From Microvirgula aerodenitrificans DSM 15089 (GTDB taxonomy: Bacteria > Pseudomonadota > Gammaproteobacteria > Burkholderiales > Aquaspirillaceae): a stretch of DNA of 64,000 nt. Location of the stretch: assembly GCF_000620105.1 (NCBI RefSeq), contig NZ_JHVK01000004.1, forward strand, positions 186,001 through 250,000, written 5' to 3'. Under the pieces are notes generated by a model that saw only the letters and a list, made by a program, of their open reading frames with translations, did not search any database and had not been told where the DNA came from. Below, one piece after another: positions 1 to 7,456 of this stretch; the first letter of the stretch is position 1, and every line of letters begins with the position of its first letter. Both the position numbers and the translations under genes were made by a program.

Positions 1-468
1 ATGCGTTTGCCCCATCCATGCCAGGGCACGCACCGCTGCGCCCGCCGGGCGTGCGCCCAGGGCCAGCATCCAGTGCGGAGCATGCTTGACCAGCACTTCC
101 GAGCGACCAAGCACCAGTTTGCGCGTCCGGCCGGACGTCAGGTAAACCTCCCGGACAGGCACCTGTTGTGTCAGCCCCAGCGCATTGGCAGCACTGGCGC
201 CATGCGGCACGACGATCTCGCCACTTTGCGTGGCCAGGGCCAGAACGATCTTTTCAGGAGCAGGTGCACGCACGCCGAACCGGCTGGATACAGGAGCAAC
301 GTAGGCACCACGGGCCACGCGCAGCAGCCGGCCGGCCCTTGCCAGCCGGGAAAACGCCTGGTCAATGGCGGCCCGGCTGCCCAGGTGCAGGAATGCCTTT
401 GGCGACAGGACGCCCCCCTCGGGGAGAGAGCGGGCTTGTTGCATGATGGTTTCGGGCAACGTATTCAC
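1..468 (-). CDS. DUF6088 / AbiEi-like antitoxin, 5' part only
   Basis: The reading frame runs leftward from a GTG at 468 and is still open at base 1, so only the first 156 residues are present. GAGG lies about 7 bases upstream of the GTG; an in-frame ATG at 480 has no such site. The protein starts with a winged-helix-like segment (SRAAIDQAFSRLARAGRLLR, then VARGAYVAP) followed by the signature PHGASAANALGLTQQVPVR and VYLTSGRTRKLVLG. This pattern is typical of DUF6088/AbiEi-type antitoxins of type IV toxin-antitoxin systems. In that family the antitoxin also represses its own promoter, and an AbiEii nucleotidyltransferase toxin gene usually follows; here that gene would lie outside the window. 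The perfect inverted repeat just upstream (482-510) fits autoregulation. Family assignment is fairly secure; the function in this host is inferred. Confidence 0.75.
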   Translation of the reverse strand, partial: MNTLPETIMQQARSLPEGGVLSPKAFLHLGSRAAIDQAFSRLARAGRLLRVARGAYVAPVSSRFGVRAPAPEKIVLALATQSGEIVVPHGASAANALGLTQQVPVREVYLTSGRTRKLVLGRSEVLVKHAPHWMLALGARPAGAAVRALAWMGQTH

Positions 469-481
469 AGGGCACCTCATT

Positions 482-510
482 TGTCAGAAACAGTACTCCA
501 GTTTCTGACA
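482..510. promoter_or_regulatory. Perfect 10-bp inverted repeat, candidate operator
   Basis: TGTCAGAAAC (482-491) and GTTTCTGACA (501-510) are exact reverse complements separated by 9 bases. The repeat sits 14 bases upstream of the GTG of the DUF6088 gene. AbiEi antitoxins are known to bind inverted repeats in their own promoters, so an autoregulatory operator is the likeliest role (inference). Confidence 0.6.
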
Positions 511-600
511 TCATGAAAGCAATAACGTGCCCCGTGCACAGCGGTCTGGCGGCCCTGGATGGCAAGGTACGCCTGTTCTGGATAACCGGGCAATCCGGCA

Positions 601-625
601 CGGGCCTGCACGAAGCACAGGCCCG
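601..625. repeat. 8-bp inverted repeat downstream of cysE
   Basis: CGGGCCTG (601-608) and CAGGCCCG (618-625) form a perfect stem with a 9-base loop, 15 bases beyond the cysE stop codon. There is no T-run on either side, so it is at best a weak or Rho-assisted terminator or an mRNA-stabilising hairpin. The rest of 469-639, apart from the operator at 482-510, shows nothing recognisable. Confidence 0.4.
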
Positions 626-639
626 CCAGGAAGAGGGCC

Positions 640-1422
640 TCAGCCCAGCTTGTGATTCATCTCCAGCGCCGGCATGTCCTCGGCCGACTGGCCGACGATG
701 CGGGCCGGCACGCCGGCCACGGTCACGTGTGGCGGCACGTCATCCAGCACCACGCTGCCGGCACCGACCTTCACGCCTTCGCCGATGCGGATATTGCCAA
801 GCACCTTGGCCCCAGCGCCAAGCAGCACGCCGGCACCGATCTTCGGGTGGCGGTCACCGCACTCCTTGCCGGTCCCGCCGAGCGTCACGCCCTGCAGGAT
901 CGACACATTGTCGCCAACCACCGCCGTCTCGCCGGCGACAAAGCCGGTCGCGTGGTCGAGCAGGATGCCACGGCCGAAACGGGCGGCCGGATGGATGTCG
1001 ACCCCCATGCTTTCCGAGACCCGGTTCTGCAGGAACAGCGCCAGCGACACGCGGCCGGCATTCCACAGCCAGTGCGTGACCCGGTAGCTCTGCAATGCGT
1101 GATAGCCCTTGAAGTACAGCAGCGGCGTCGAGTACGCGTCGCAGGCCGGGTCGCGGTCAAAGCAGGCGGTCAGGTCGGCCCGGGCGGCATCGGCCAGATG
1201 CGGGTCGGCATCGAAGCCTTCGCACAGCAGCTCGTACAGTGCCCGGCCGTCCATGACATTGCACGCCAGCTTGCTCGACAGGTGGAAGGCCAGCATGTCC
1301 TCGAAACACGCGTGCCGCAGCACGGTCATGTGCAGGAAACTGGCCAGCAACGGTTCTTGTCTGGCCGCGCGTTCGACCTCGTCGCGGATGGATTGCCAGA
1401 GCGGGTCGGGCTGAAAACTCAC
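640..1422 (-). CDS. cysE: Serine O-acetyltransferase
   Basis: A 260-residue protein that acetylates L-serine with acetyl-CoA to O-acetylserine, the committed step of cysteine synthesis in the cytosol. The N-terminal helical domain (about 1-140) is followed by the left-handed beta-helix of hexapeptide repeats (about 145-245). The active-site motifs LDHATG and GDRHPKIG place the catalytic histidines at 157 and 192, matching H158 and H193 of the E. coli enzyme, and the C-terminal AGVPARIVG loop is present. The GTG at 1422 was chosen because GGAGA lies just upstream and the length then matches the family. It is a hexamer with trimeric active sites in known members. A structured repeat (1475-1543) lies upstream, between it and the oxidoreductase gene. 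Confidence 0.95.
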   Translation of the reverse strand: MSFQPDPLWQSIRDEVERAARQEPLLASFLHMTVLRHACFEDMLAFHLSSKLACNVMDGRALYELLCEGFDADPHLADAARADLTACFDRDPACDAYSTPLLYFKGYHALQSYRVTHWLWNAGRVSLALFLQNRVSESMGVDIHPAARFGRGILLDHATGFVAGETAVVGDNVSILQGVTLGGTGKECGDRHPKIGAGVLLGAGAKVLGNIRIGEGVKVGAGSVVLDDVPPHVTVAGVPARIVGQSAEDMPALEMNHKLG

Positions 1423-1474
1423 TACTATCTCCGAAAAAACCGGCCGGGCCGGCGGGGGCAGAGGGTTCGGAACC

Positions 1475-1543
1475 CCCGTCAACGCCACAGACGAGCGTGA
1501 ACGGGGTCTCCCCCAGCGTGGGGGCAAAAGGGACAGGATTCAA
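1475..1543. repeat. Structured dispersed repeat, copy 1
   Basis: This 69-base stretch in the gap between two leftward genes resembles 29812-29883. Shared blocks in the same order are CCCGTC, ACGAGCG, GGT(C/T)TCCCC, GGGG and CAGGATTCAA. It folds into two hairpins: CCCCGT...ACGGGG (1474-1506) with an inner ACGC/GCGT stem, then CCCCCA-GCG-TGGGGG (1510-1524). In the other copy the second stem is TCCCCGC/GCGGGGA, so the base pairs differ but pairing is kept. Confidence 0.55.
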
Positions 1544-1554
1544 TCGGCTGTGGT

Positions 1555-2529
1555 TCAGGGCACCAGAATGGTCGAACCGGTGGTCAGTCGCGCTTCCAGG
1601 TCCGCGTGCGCCTGCGCCGCGTCCTTCAGCGCATAGCGCTGACCGGGCTGGACCCGGACCTGGCCGGACAGCAGCACGTCGAACAGGTCGGCGGCGGTTT
1701 CCAGCAGTTCGGCGCGGGTGGCAGTGTAATGGCCGAGCGTCGGCCGGGTCAGGTACAGCGAGCCCTTCTGCGACAGCAGCAATGGGCTGAACGGCGGCAC
1801 CGCACCGGACGCATTGCCGAAGCTGACCAGCATCCCGCGCAGCGCCAGACTGTCGATCGAGCCGGCGAAGGTGTCCTTGCCGACCGAGTCGAACACCACC
1901 GGCACCCCGTGGCCGCCAGTGATGTCGCGCACCCGCTCGGCGAAGTTTTCGCGCCGGTAATTGATGACGTGGCCGGCGCCGAGCGCGCGGGCGATGTCGG
2001 CCTTGGCGTCCGAACCGACGGTGCCGATCACGGTCGCGCCGAGCGCCTTCGCCCACTGCACCGCGATCTGGCCGACGCCGCCGGCGGCGGCATGCCACAG
2101 CAGCGTGTCGCCAGGCCGGACCGGCCGGGTGCACTTCAGCAGGTAACGGGCGGTCATGCCGGCCAGCATGCTGGCGGCGGCGATCTCGTCGCTGATGCCG
2201 TCCGGCAGCGGGACCAGCTTGTCGGCGGCAAGGTTGCGCCGCTCGCTGTAGGCGCCGAGCGGCCCGCCGACATAGCCGACGCGGTCGCCGATGGCGATAC
2301 CGTCGACGCCGGGGCCGATCGCCTCGACCACCCCGGCAGCCTCGGTGCCGAGACCGGACGGCAGCGGGGCCGGGTACAGCCCGCTGCGGATATAGGTATC
2401 AATGAAATTGACCCCGATGGCAGTGTGCCGGACGGTGACTTCGCCTGCGCCCGGCGCGGGCACGTCGACGGTTTCCCAGCGCAGCACGTCGGCGCCGCCC
2501 ACGGTGTGGAAGCGGATGGCATGACTCAT
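1555..2529 (-). CDS. Zinc-independent quinone oxidoreductase (NADPH:quinone reductase family)
   Basis: A 324-residue cytosolic oxidoreductase of the medium-chain dehydrogenase/reductase superfamily, QOR/zeta-crystallin branch. It has an N-terminal GroES-like fold (about 1-120) and a Rossmann domain with the AAAGGVGQIAVQWAK nucleotide motif at about 149-163. The structural and catalytic zinc cysteines of alcohol dehydrogenases are missing, as expected for this branch. Members reduce quinones with NADPH by one electron; the physiological substrate here is unknown. The ATG at 2529 is preceded by GGAGTG at a suitable distance. It lies upstream of cysE on the same strand, but the intervening repeat and 130-base gap argue against a tight operon. 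Confidence 0.88.
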   Translation of the reverse strand: MSHAIRFHTVGGADVLRWETVDVPAPGAGEVTVRHTAIGVNFIDTYIRSGLYPAPLPSGLGTEAAGVVEAIGPGVDGIAIGDRVGYVGGPLGAYSERRNLAADKLVPLPDGISDEIAAASMLAGMTARYLLKCTRPVRPGDTLLWHAAAGGVGQIAVQWAKALGATVIGTVGSDAKADIARALGAGHVINYRRENFAERVRDITGGHGVPVVFDSVGKDTFAGSIDSLALRGMLVSFGNASGAVPPFSPLLLSQKGSLYLTRPTLGHYTATRAELLETAADLFDVLLSGQVRVQPGQRYALKDAAQAHADLEARLTTGSTILVP

Positions 2530-2676
2530 CGGGCACTCCGAATCAATAGGGTTGACCTGTCGATTGTAGCGCCTGACAAATTTCATGTCGTGCGGCCGCA
2601 CGCGCCGGCGGCCGGTTTTCTTCGCCACCGGGCACGCCCTGTACTGAAGCGGGCGATCAGCGCAGGAGGGCTGAAC

Positions 2677-2757
2677 ATGTCCGAAACGACCGTTGTCATC
2701 CACGTCGATGCCGAGAAGCAGACAATCCCCGCGCTGCGCTGTTGCTGGACAGTTTGA
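2677..2757 (+). pseudogene. Remnant of a short antitoxin-like gene
   Basis: A GGAGG at 2665-2669 precedes an ATG at 2677 that opens a 26-codon frame beginning SETTVVIHVDAEK, the style of ribbon-helix-helix antitoxin N-termini (RelB/ParD/CopG-like). The frame then degenerates and stops at 2755. The continuation LLDSLIAETT is visible in another frame, suggesting a frameshift. Directly downstream, in the original frame, lies the tail of a RelE/ParE-like toxin. I read it as the start of a decayed toxin-antitoxin operon. The antitoxin family is uncertain because only about 15 residues are recognisable. Confidence 0.5.
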
Positions 2758-2892
2758 TCGCCGAGACCACCCGCCGAAGGAACGCGGGAATTTGTCATTC
2801 ATCCAGGCTGCATACTGATTTATGGCGTCGTTGATGCCCAAATACGGGTATTGCGCATCCTGCATACGGCCAGGCGATGGCCTTCTCCTTGA
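2758..2892 (+). pseudogene. C-terminal remnant of a RelE/ParE-type toxin
   Basis: The frame ending at the TGA of 2890-2892 encodes GTREFVIHPGCILIY, then VLRILHTARRWP at its very end. That is the characteristic second half of RelE/ParE-superfamily mRNA interferase or gyrase toxins (a strand ending in H-x-x-R-x-W-P). No start codon or N-terminal half is present. The antitoxin start and the toxin end now lie within about 215 bases, so the middle of the module appears deleted. The remnant stops 2 bases from the stop codon of the leftward monooxygenase gene. It is not expected to make a working toxin. Confidence 0.65.
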
Positions 2893-2893
2893 C

Positions 2894-4249
2894 TCACCCC
2901 CACCGATACGATGCCCCGACATGCCGCGCCGGCAGCCGGTCGCCGTCACCGAACAGCTTGTGGCGCAGGCTGCCTTCGGCATACGCGGTCTTGAAGCGGC
3001 CGCGCTGCTGCAGTTCGGGGATTACCAGTTCGATAAAGTCCTCGTAGCTTTCCGGCGTCACCGTCCGCGTCAGGTTGATGCCGTCGATACCGGTTTCCTC
3101 CAGCCAGGATTCCAGTTCGTCGGCCACGCTGGCCGCATCGCCGACCAGGGTCGGATAACGGCTGCCGAGGCGGAAGCGTTCCAGCAGCTTGCGTCTGGTC
3201 AGCGCGCTGGCCTGCGCGGTCTGCGCAGCCGACTCGATGGCGTTGCTGTTGCCGTAGTCGATCGGATCGTCGAGCCCGTAGCGGGCGAAGTCGACCCCGG
3301 TGCTGCTGGCGAAGTGGGCCAGCCCGGCCTCGGCGCTGGCGTACTGCCAGTACTCGTCGAATTTCTGCTGTGCCTCGTGCGCGGTCCTGCCGACCACCAC
3401 CGACACCCCGATGAAGATTTTCAGGTCCTCGGCACGGCGGCCGGCACGGACGGCCTGCGCGCGCAGGCTGTCGACCAGCTTGCGCGTCTCCGCCTTGTCG
3501 GTCGCGGCGATAAAGATGCCTTCGGCGTGACGGGCGGAGAAGCGCTGGCCGCGGTCGGACGCGCCGGCCTGGAACAGTACCGGCGTGCGTTGCCGCGACG
3601 GTTCGGACAGGTGATAGCCATCGAGCCGGTAGAACGGTCCCTCGTGCCGGACGCGATGCACCCGGGCCGGATCGGCATAGATCCGCGCCGCCTTGTCGCG
3701 GCGTACCGCGCCGTCCTCCCAGCTGCCCTCCCACAGCTTGTACAGCAGTTCGAGGTAGTCGTCGGCACGCTCGTAGCGCTGGTCGTGTGCATCCATGGCC
3801 GGCAGGCCCATCGCCCGTGCGCCGCTGTCCAGATAACCGGTGACGATATTCCAGCCGGCGCGGCCGCCGGTCAGGTGGTCGAGCGTGGACATGCGGCGGG
3901 CGAACAGATACGGCGGTTCGTAGCTCAGGTTGGCGGTCACGCCAAAACCCAGGTGCTGCGTCACGGCGGCCATCGCCGGCACCAGCAGCAGCGGATCGTT
4001 GACCGGCAGCTGGATCGATTCCTTCAGCGTCAGGTCGACCGACTGCTGGTACACGTCGTAGACACCGATGATGTCGGCGATAAACAGGCCGTCAAACAGC
4101 CCGCGCTCCAGCGTGGCCGCCAGCCGGGTCCAGTAGCCCAGCGTATTGAAATCGACCGAGTCATCGCGCGGATGCGTCCACAGCCCGTGATTGATATGCC
4201 CCACGCAGTTCATGTTGAACGCGTTGATCAGCAACTGTTTCTTGCTCAT
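2894..4249 (-). CDS. FMN-dependent monooxygenase, NtaA/SnaA/DszA family
   Basis: A 451-residue bacterial-luciferase-like flavin monooxygenase. The N-terminus FNMNCVGHINHGLW, the central RAGWNIVTGYLD and AGASDRGQRFSARHAEGIF are hallmarks of the NtaA/SnaA/DszA group, which use FMNH2 supplied by a separate reductase to oxidise sulfones, nitrilotriacetate or related compounds. The upstream genes encode two SfnB-type flavoproteins and a methionine-type ABC importer, so desulfurisation of an imported organosulfur compound is the likeliest role (inference; the exact substrate cannot be read). Its ATG overlaps the stop of the preceding gene as TAATG, so translation is probably coupled. No flavin reductase gene is visible in the operon. 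Confidence 0.85.
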   Translation of the reverse strand: MSKKQLLINAFNMNCVGHINHGLWTHPRDDSVDFNTLGYWTRLAATLERGLFDGLFIADIIGVYDVYQQSVDLTLKESIQLPVNDPLLLVPAMAAVTQHLGFGVTANLSYEPPYLFARRMSTLDHLTGGRAGWNIVTGYLDSGARAMGLPAMDAHDQRYERADDYLELLYKLWEGSWEDGAVRRDKAARIYADPARVHRVRHEGPFYRLDGYHLSEPSRQRTPVLFQAGASDRGQRFSARHAEGIFIAATDKAETRKLVDSLRAQAVRAGRRAEDLKIFIGVSVVVGRTAHEAQQKFDEYWQYASAEAGLAHFASSTGVDFARYGLDDPIDYGNSNAIESAAQTAQASALTRRKLLERFRLGSRYPTLVGDAASVADELESWLEETGIDGINLTRTVTPESYEDFIELVIPELQQRGRFKTAYAEGSLRHKLFGDGDRLPARHVGASYRWG

Positions 4250-5481
4250 TACAGGGCTCCGTGACGCGGCGGACGCGCGCCGTTCAGGTGGAAGTTGCCG
4301 ACGGCGTGGAATTTCCAGCGCACCGGATCGTGCAGCGTGTGGGTGCGGGCGTTGCGCCAGAAGCGGTCGTAGTTGTGCTCGCCGAAAGTCGCCGCGGTGC
4401 CGGACAGCTCGAACAGGCGGTTGCCGGCCTTCAGCGCAATTTCGGTGCTGAGCACGCGCGCCTCGGCCACCGCCACCGACGCTTCGGCCACGCTGTCGTC
4501 GCTGGCCTGCGCCTGGGCCGCATCGACGAAGCGGCCGCCGCGCCGCAGCAGTGCCTCGGCCGCATGCAGGCGCACGGCCAGGTCGCCGACCTGGACGATG
4601 GCCAGCGGATCGTCACTGGCACGATCGACACCGGCGTCGATCCATGGCCGGGCGCGGGTGCGGACAAAGTCCAGCGTCGCCGCCCATGCGCCGCGCGCCG
4701 TGCCGGTATCGATGGCGGCATGCAGCAACTGGGCGAACGGCCCGATCGGCGTCGGCCGGGTGAACGATGCCGAGAACGGCACCACCCAGTCGGCCTCGAC
4801 CCGCACCTGCTCGAAAGCCACCGAACCGCTGCCGGTCACGCGCTGGCCGATACCGTCCCAGTCGTCGACGATGGACACGCCATCCGCCTCGCGCGGCACG
4901 AAGGCCAGGTACTGGGTATCGTCGTCGGCGACCACCAGGGTCGGAATCCAGTGCGCGTACAGCGCCCCGGTGCAATAGAACTTCCGTCCGTCGACGCGGA
5001 AACCGTCACCGTCGGCGATCAGCCGGGTGCGGCGGCGGAAATCCTTGTGGCCGATTTCGGCCAGCGCATTGCCGAAGCGGTAGCCGGCCAGCGCCTGCTG
5101 GTAGAAAAAGCGCTTCTGCGCCTCACTGCCGCCGACGCGCAGCACTTCCAGCGCGTAGTAATGGTTCTGCGGAATCTGCGCCAGCGAGCCGTCGGCGGCA
5201 GACAGGGTGGCCACTACCTCGGCCAGCGTCACGCTGGAGACACCGGCGCCGCCGTATTCGCGCGGCACGGTAATGCCCCACAACCCGCTGCGGGAAAAGC
5301 GTTCGAGTTCATTCCACGGCAGCAGCCGGTCACGGTCGCGATCGGATGCGCCGACGGCGAAAACGCTGGCCAGTTCGATGGCGACCGCCACCGCCTCGGC
5401 ATCGTCGCGAATCCGTTGCGCGGGTGTCAGCGGGGCCGGAGCCGGCTGCAGCGGCGTCTGGAGGGATGCAGTGTGTGTCAT
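4249..5481 (-). CDS. SfnB-family acyl-CoA-dehydrogenase-like flavoprotein (copy 1)
   Basis: A 410-residue protein with the acyl-CoA dehydrogenase fold: N-terminal helical domain with GLWGITVPREYGGAGVS at about 68-84, a middle beta domain with KFYCTGALYAHWIPTLVV, and a C-terminal helical domain ending NARTHTLHDPVRWK. This layout matches SfnB sulfur-acquisition oxidoreductases and the DszC group, FMN-dependent monooxygenases acting on organosulfur substrates rather than true dehydrogenases. The C-terminal NARTHTLHDPV stretch is typical of DszC-like monooxygenases. It sits between a paralogue (16 bases upstream) and the DszA-like gene, with which it overlaps. The two copies are clearly related but well diverged, suggesting different substrates or a heteromeric enzyme (inference). 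Confidence 0.85.
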   Translation of the reverse strand: MTHTASLQTPLQPAPAPLTPAQRIRDDAEAVAVAIELASVFAVGASDRDRDRLLPWNELERFSRSGLWGITVPREYGGAGVSSVTLAEVVATLSAADGSLAQIPQNHYYALEVLRVGGSEAQKRFFYQQALAGYRFGNALAEIGHKDFRRRTRLIADGDGFRVDGRKFYCTGALYAHWIPTLVVADDDTQYLAFVPREADGVSIVDDWDGIGQRVTGSGSVAFEQVRVEADWVVPFSASFTRPTPIGPFAQLLHAAIDTGTARGAWAATLDFVRTRARPWIDAGVDRASDDPLAIVQVGDLAVRLHAAEALLRRGGRFVDAAQAQASDDSVAEASVAVAEARVLSTEIALKAGNRLFELSGTAATFGEHNYDRFWRNARTHTLHDPVRWKFHAVGNFHLNGARPPRHGAL

Positions 5482-5497
5482 GTCGTGAGCCCTCGCC

Positions 5498-6751
5498 TTA
5501 GTTCCATTGATGACGGGCAGGCAGTGCCCGGTTCAGGTAGTAATTGCCGACCAGGTGGTATTTCCAGCGCACCGGGTCGTGCAGCGTGTGAGTGCGGGCG
5601 TTGCGCCAGTGCCGGTCGAGGTTGTGCGTGCTGCGCGACGCGGCCGAGCCGGCCAGCTCGAACAGCTTTTCACTGGCGGCCAGCGCGATTTCGGTGGTCA
5701 GGATCTTGGCTTCGGCCACAGCGACCGAGGCGCGGGCGCTGCTGTCGGCCGTCACCGGGCCGGCCGCGATCCGGTCCAGGGTTTCGCCGGCATCGGCCAG
5801 CAGCGCCTCGGCCGCATGCAGGTCGATGGTCAGCCGGCCGACGTCATGAATCAGGTGCGGGTCGTCGCTGGCGCGCGCCACACTGGCATCCACCCACGGC
5901 CGCGAATGCTCGCGCACGAAGGTCTTGGCATCCTCCAGCGCCGCATGGGCAATGCCGGCGTCGATGGCGGCCTGGATCAGTTGCGACACCGGCCCGGTCA
6001 GGCCCGGCCGGTCGGCCAGCTGCCAGGCCGGCAGCACCAGCTCGTCGTCGATGGCCACGCCATCGAACACCACGGTGCCACTGGCGGTGGTGCGCTGGCC
6101 GAAGGCCGACCAGTCGTCGATCACGCTGACGCCGGCGCGTTCGCGCGGCACCAGCACCAGAATCGGCCGGTCGTCGTCGTCCAGCGCCCGGGTCGGAATC
6201 CAGTGCGCGAACAGGGCGCCGGTCGAGTAGGCACGCGTGCCGCTGAGCCGCAAACCGAGCGGGGTCCGGCTCAGGCGCGTGGTCTGGACCGCGATGGTCC
6301 GGGTGCCACGCTCCGGACCGGCATTGCCGAGCCGCTTGCCGGCCAGCACGTCGGCGTAGATCCGCCGCTTCTGCGCGTCGCTGGCCAGCTCGGCCACCAC
6401 GGCGAGTACGCCGAACTGGTTCTGCGGGATCTGGCCCAGTGCCGGATCGGCGGCGCACAGGATGCGGAACACCTCGGCCAGCGTCACATGCGACACCGCC
6501 GCCCCGCCGTATTCGCGCGGCACGGTGATGCCGCCCAGCCCGCTGGCCGAGTAGCGGTCGAGTTCCTCCCACGGCAGCCGGCGGTGACGGTCGCGGTCGG
6601 AAGCGCCATCGGCGAAGACGGCGGCCAGCGCACGGGCGACCTCGATCGCCTCGGCATCGCTGGTGATGCGGTGAACGCCGGCGGGGTCCGGCACGGTCGG
6701 CAGTCGGGTCGAGACGACGCCGGGAACGGGGGGATGAAGCGGTACGGACAT
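5498..6751 (-). CDS. SfnB-family acyl-CoA-dehydrogenase-like flavoprotein (copy 2)
   Basis: A 417-residue paralogue of the neighbouring gene, with the same order of motifs: GLGGITVPREYGGAAVS near residue 75, AYSTGALFAHWIPT in the middle domain and NARTHTLHDPVRWK near the end. AGGAACTCCC precedes the ATG at 6751. It belongs to the SfnB/DszC-like flavin monooxygenase group and is the first enzyme gene after the transporter genes of the operon. In the region equivalent to copy 1's NALAEIGHKDF it has NAGPERGTRT, so the substrate pocket probably differs. Function in sulfur scavenging is inferred from family and context. Confidence 0.84.
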   Translation of the reverse strand: MSVPLHPPVPGVVSTRLPTVPDPAGVHRITSDAEAIEVARALAAVFADGASDRDRHRRLPWEELDRYSASGLGGITVPREYGGAAVSHVTLAEVFRILCAADPALGQIPQNQFGVLAVVAELASDAQKRRIYADVLAGKRLGNAGPERGTRTIAVQTTRLSRTPLGLRLSGTRAYSTGALFAHWIPTRALDDDDRPILVLVPRERAGVSVIDDWSAFGQRTTASGTVVFDGVAIDDELVLPAWQLADRPGLTGPVSQLIQAAIDAGIAHAALEDAKTFVREHSRPWVDASVARASDDPHLIHDVGRLTIDLHAAEALLADAGETLDRIAAGPVTADSSARASVAVAEAKILTTEIALAASEKLFELAGSAASRSTHNLDRHWRNARTHTLHDPVRWKYHLVGNYYLNRALPARHQWN

Positions 6752-6811
6752 GGGAGTTCCTCGGGCGCCACCGTGACGGCGGCGCAGGATGTCAGGGAAG
6801 GAAAGAAGTCG

Positions 6812-7456
6812 TTACAGCCGATGATTCAGCCGCCGGGCCCAGAAATCGCCGCTGGCCTGGACCAGGCAGACCAGGGCGACCAGACCGGCCAGCACCGAGA
6901 ACATCACCTCGCTGTCGAAGCGCTGGTAGCCGTAGCGGATGGCCAGATCGCCGAGTCCGCCGGCGCCGACCGCACCAGCCATGGCCGATGAGCCGATCAT
7001 CGCCACCAGCGTGATGGTCAGGCCGCTGACGATGCCGGGCAGGGCCTCCGGCAGCAGCACATGGCGGATCACGTGCAGGCGCTTGCCACCCATCGCCTGC
7101 ACGGCCTCGATCAGGCCGCGGTCGACCTCGCGCAGACTGACTTCGGCAATGCGGGCGAAGAACGGAATGCCGGCCACCGACAGCGGCACCGCCGCCGCCC
7201 ACACGCCAATGGTGGTGCCAACCAGCAATCGGGTGAACGGCAGCAGCACCACCAGCAAGATGATGAACGGAATGGAACGGAACACATTGACCACGGTGCC
7301 GATCACCCGGTTCAGCCCCCGGGACGGGTACAGGTCGCCGGGGCCGGTGGTCACCAGCACCAGTGCCAGTACGATGCCGAGCACACCGGACACCAGTGCC
7401 GACACCCCGACCATCTGCAGGGTCTGCCAGAAAGCTTCCAGATAGAGTTCAAGCAT
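6812..7456 (-). CDS. metI: Methionine-type ABC transporter permease
   Basis: A 214-residue inner-membrane permease with five predicted membrane spans. The EAA loop that docks on the ATPase is visible as EAVQAMGGKRLHVIRHVLLP at about 125-144. It belongs to the MetI (D-methionine) permease family. Its ATG overlaps the last 8 bases of the ATPase gene, as is common for coupled metN-metI pairs. Because the transporter is followed by sulfone/sulfonate-type oxygenases instead of standing alone, the imported ligand may be an organosulfur compound other than methionine (inference). Confidence 0.92.
   Translation of the reverse strand: MLELYLEAFWQTLQMVGVSALVSGVLGIVLALVLVTTGPGDLYPSRGLNRVIGTVVNVFRSIPFIILLVVLLPFTRLLVGTTIGVWAAAVPLSVAGIPFFARIAEVSLREVDRGLIEAVQAMGGKRLHVIRHVLLPEALPGIVSGLTITLVAMIGSSAMAGAVGAGGLGDLAIRYGYQRFDSEVMFSVLAGLVALVCLVQASGDFWARRLNHRL

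Noticed and set aside
2583-2798. Minus-strand open frame over the antitoxin remnant
   Set aside because: It has no ribosome-binding site and is opposite the recognisable antitoxin/toxin fragments on the plus strand.
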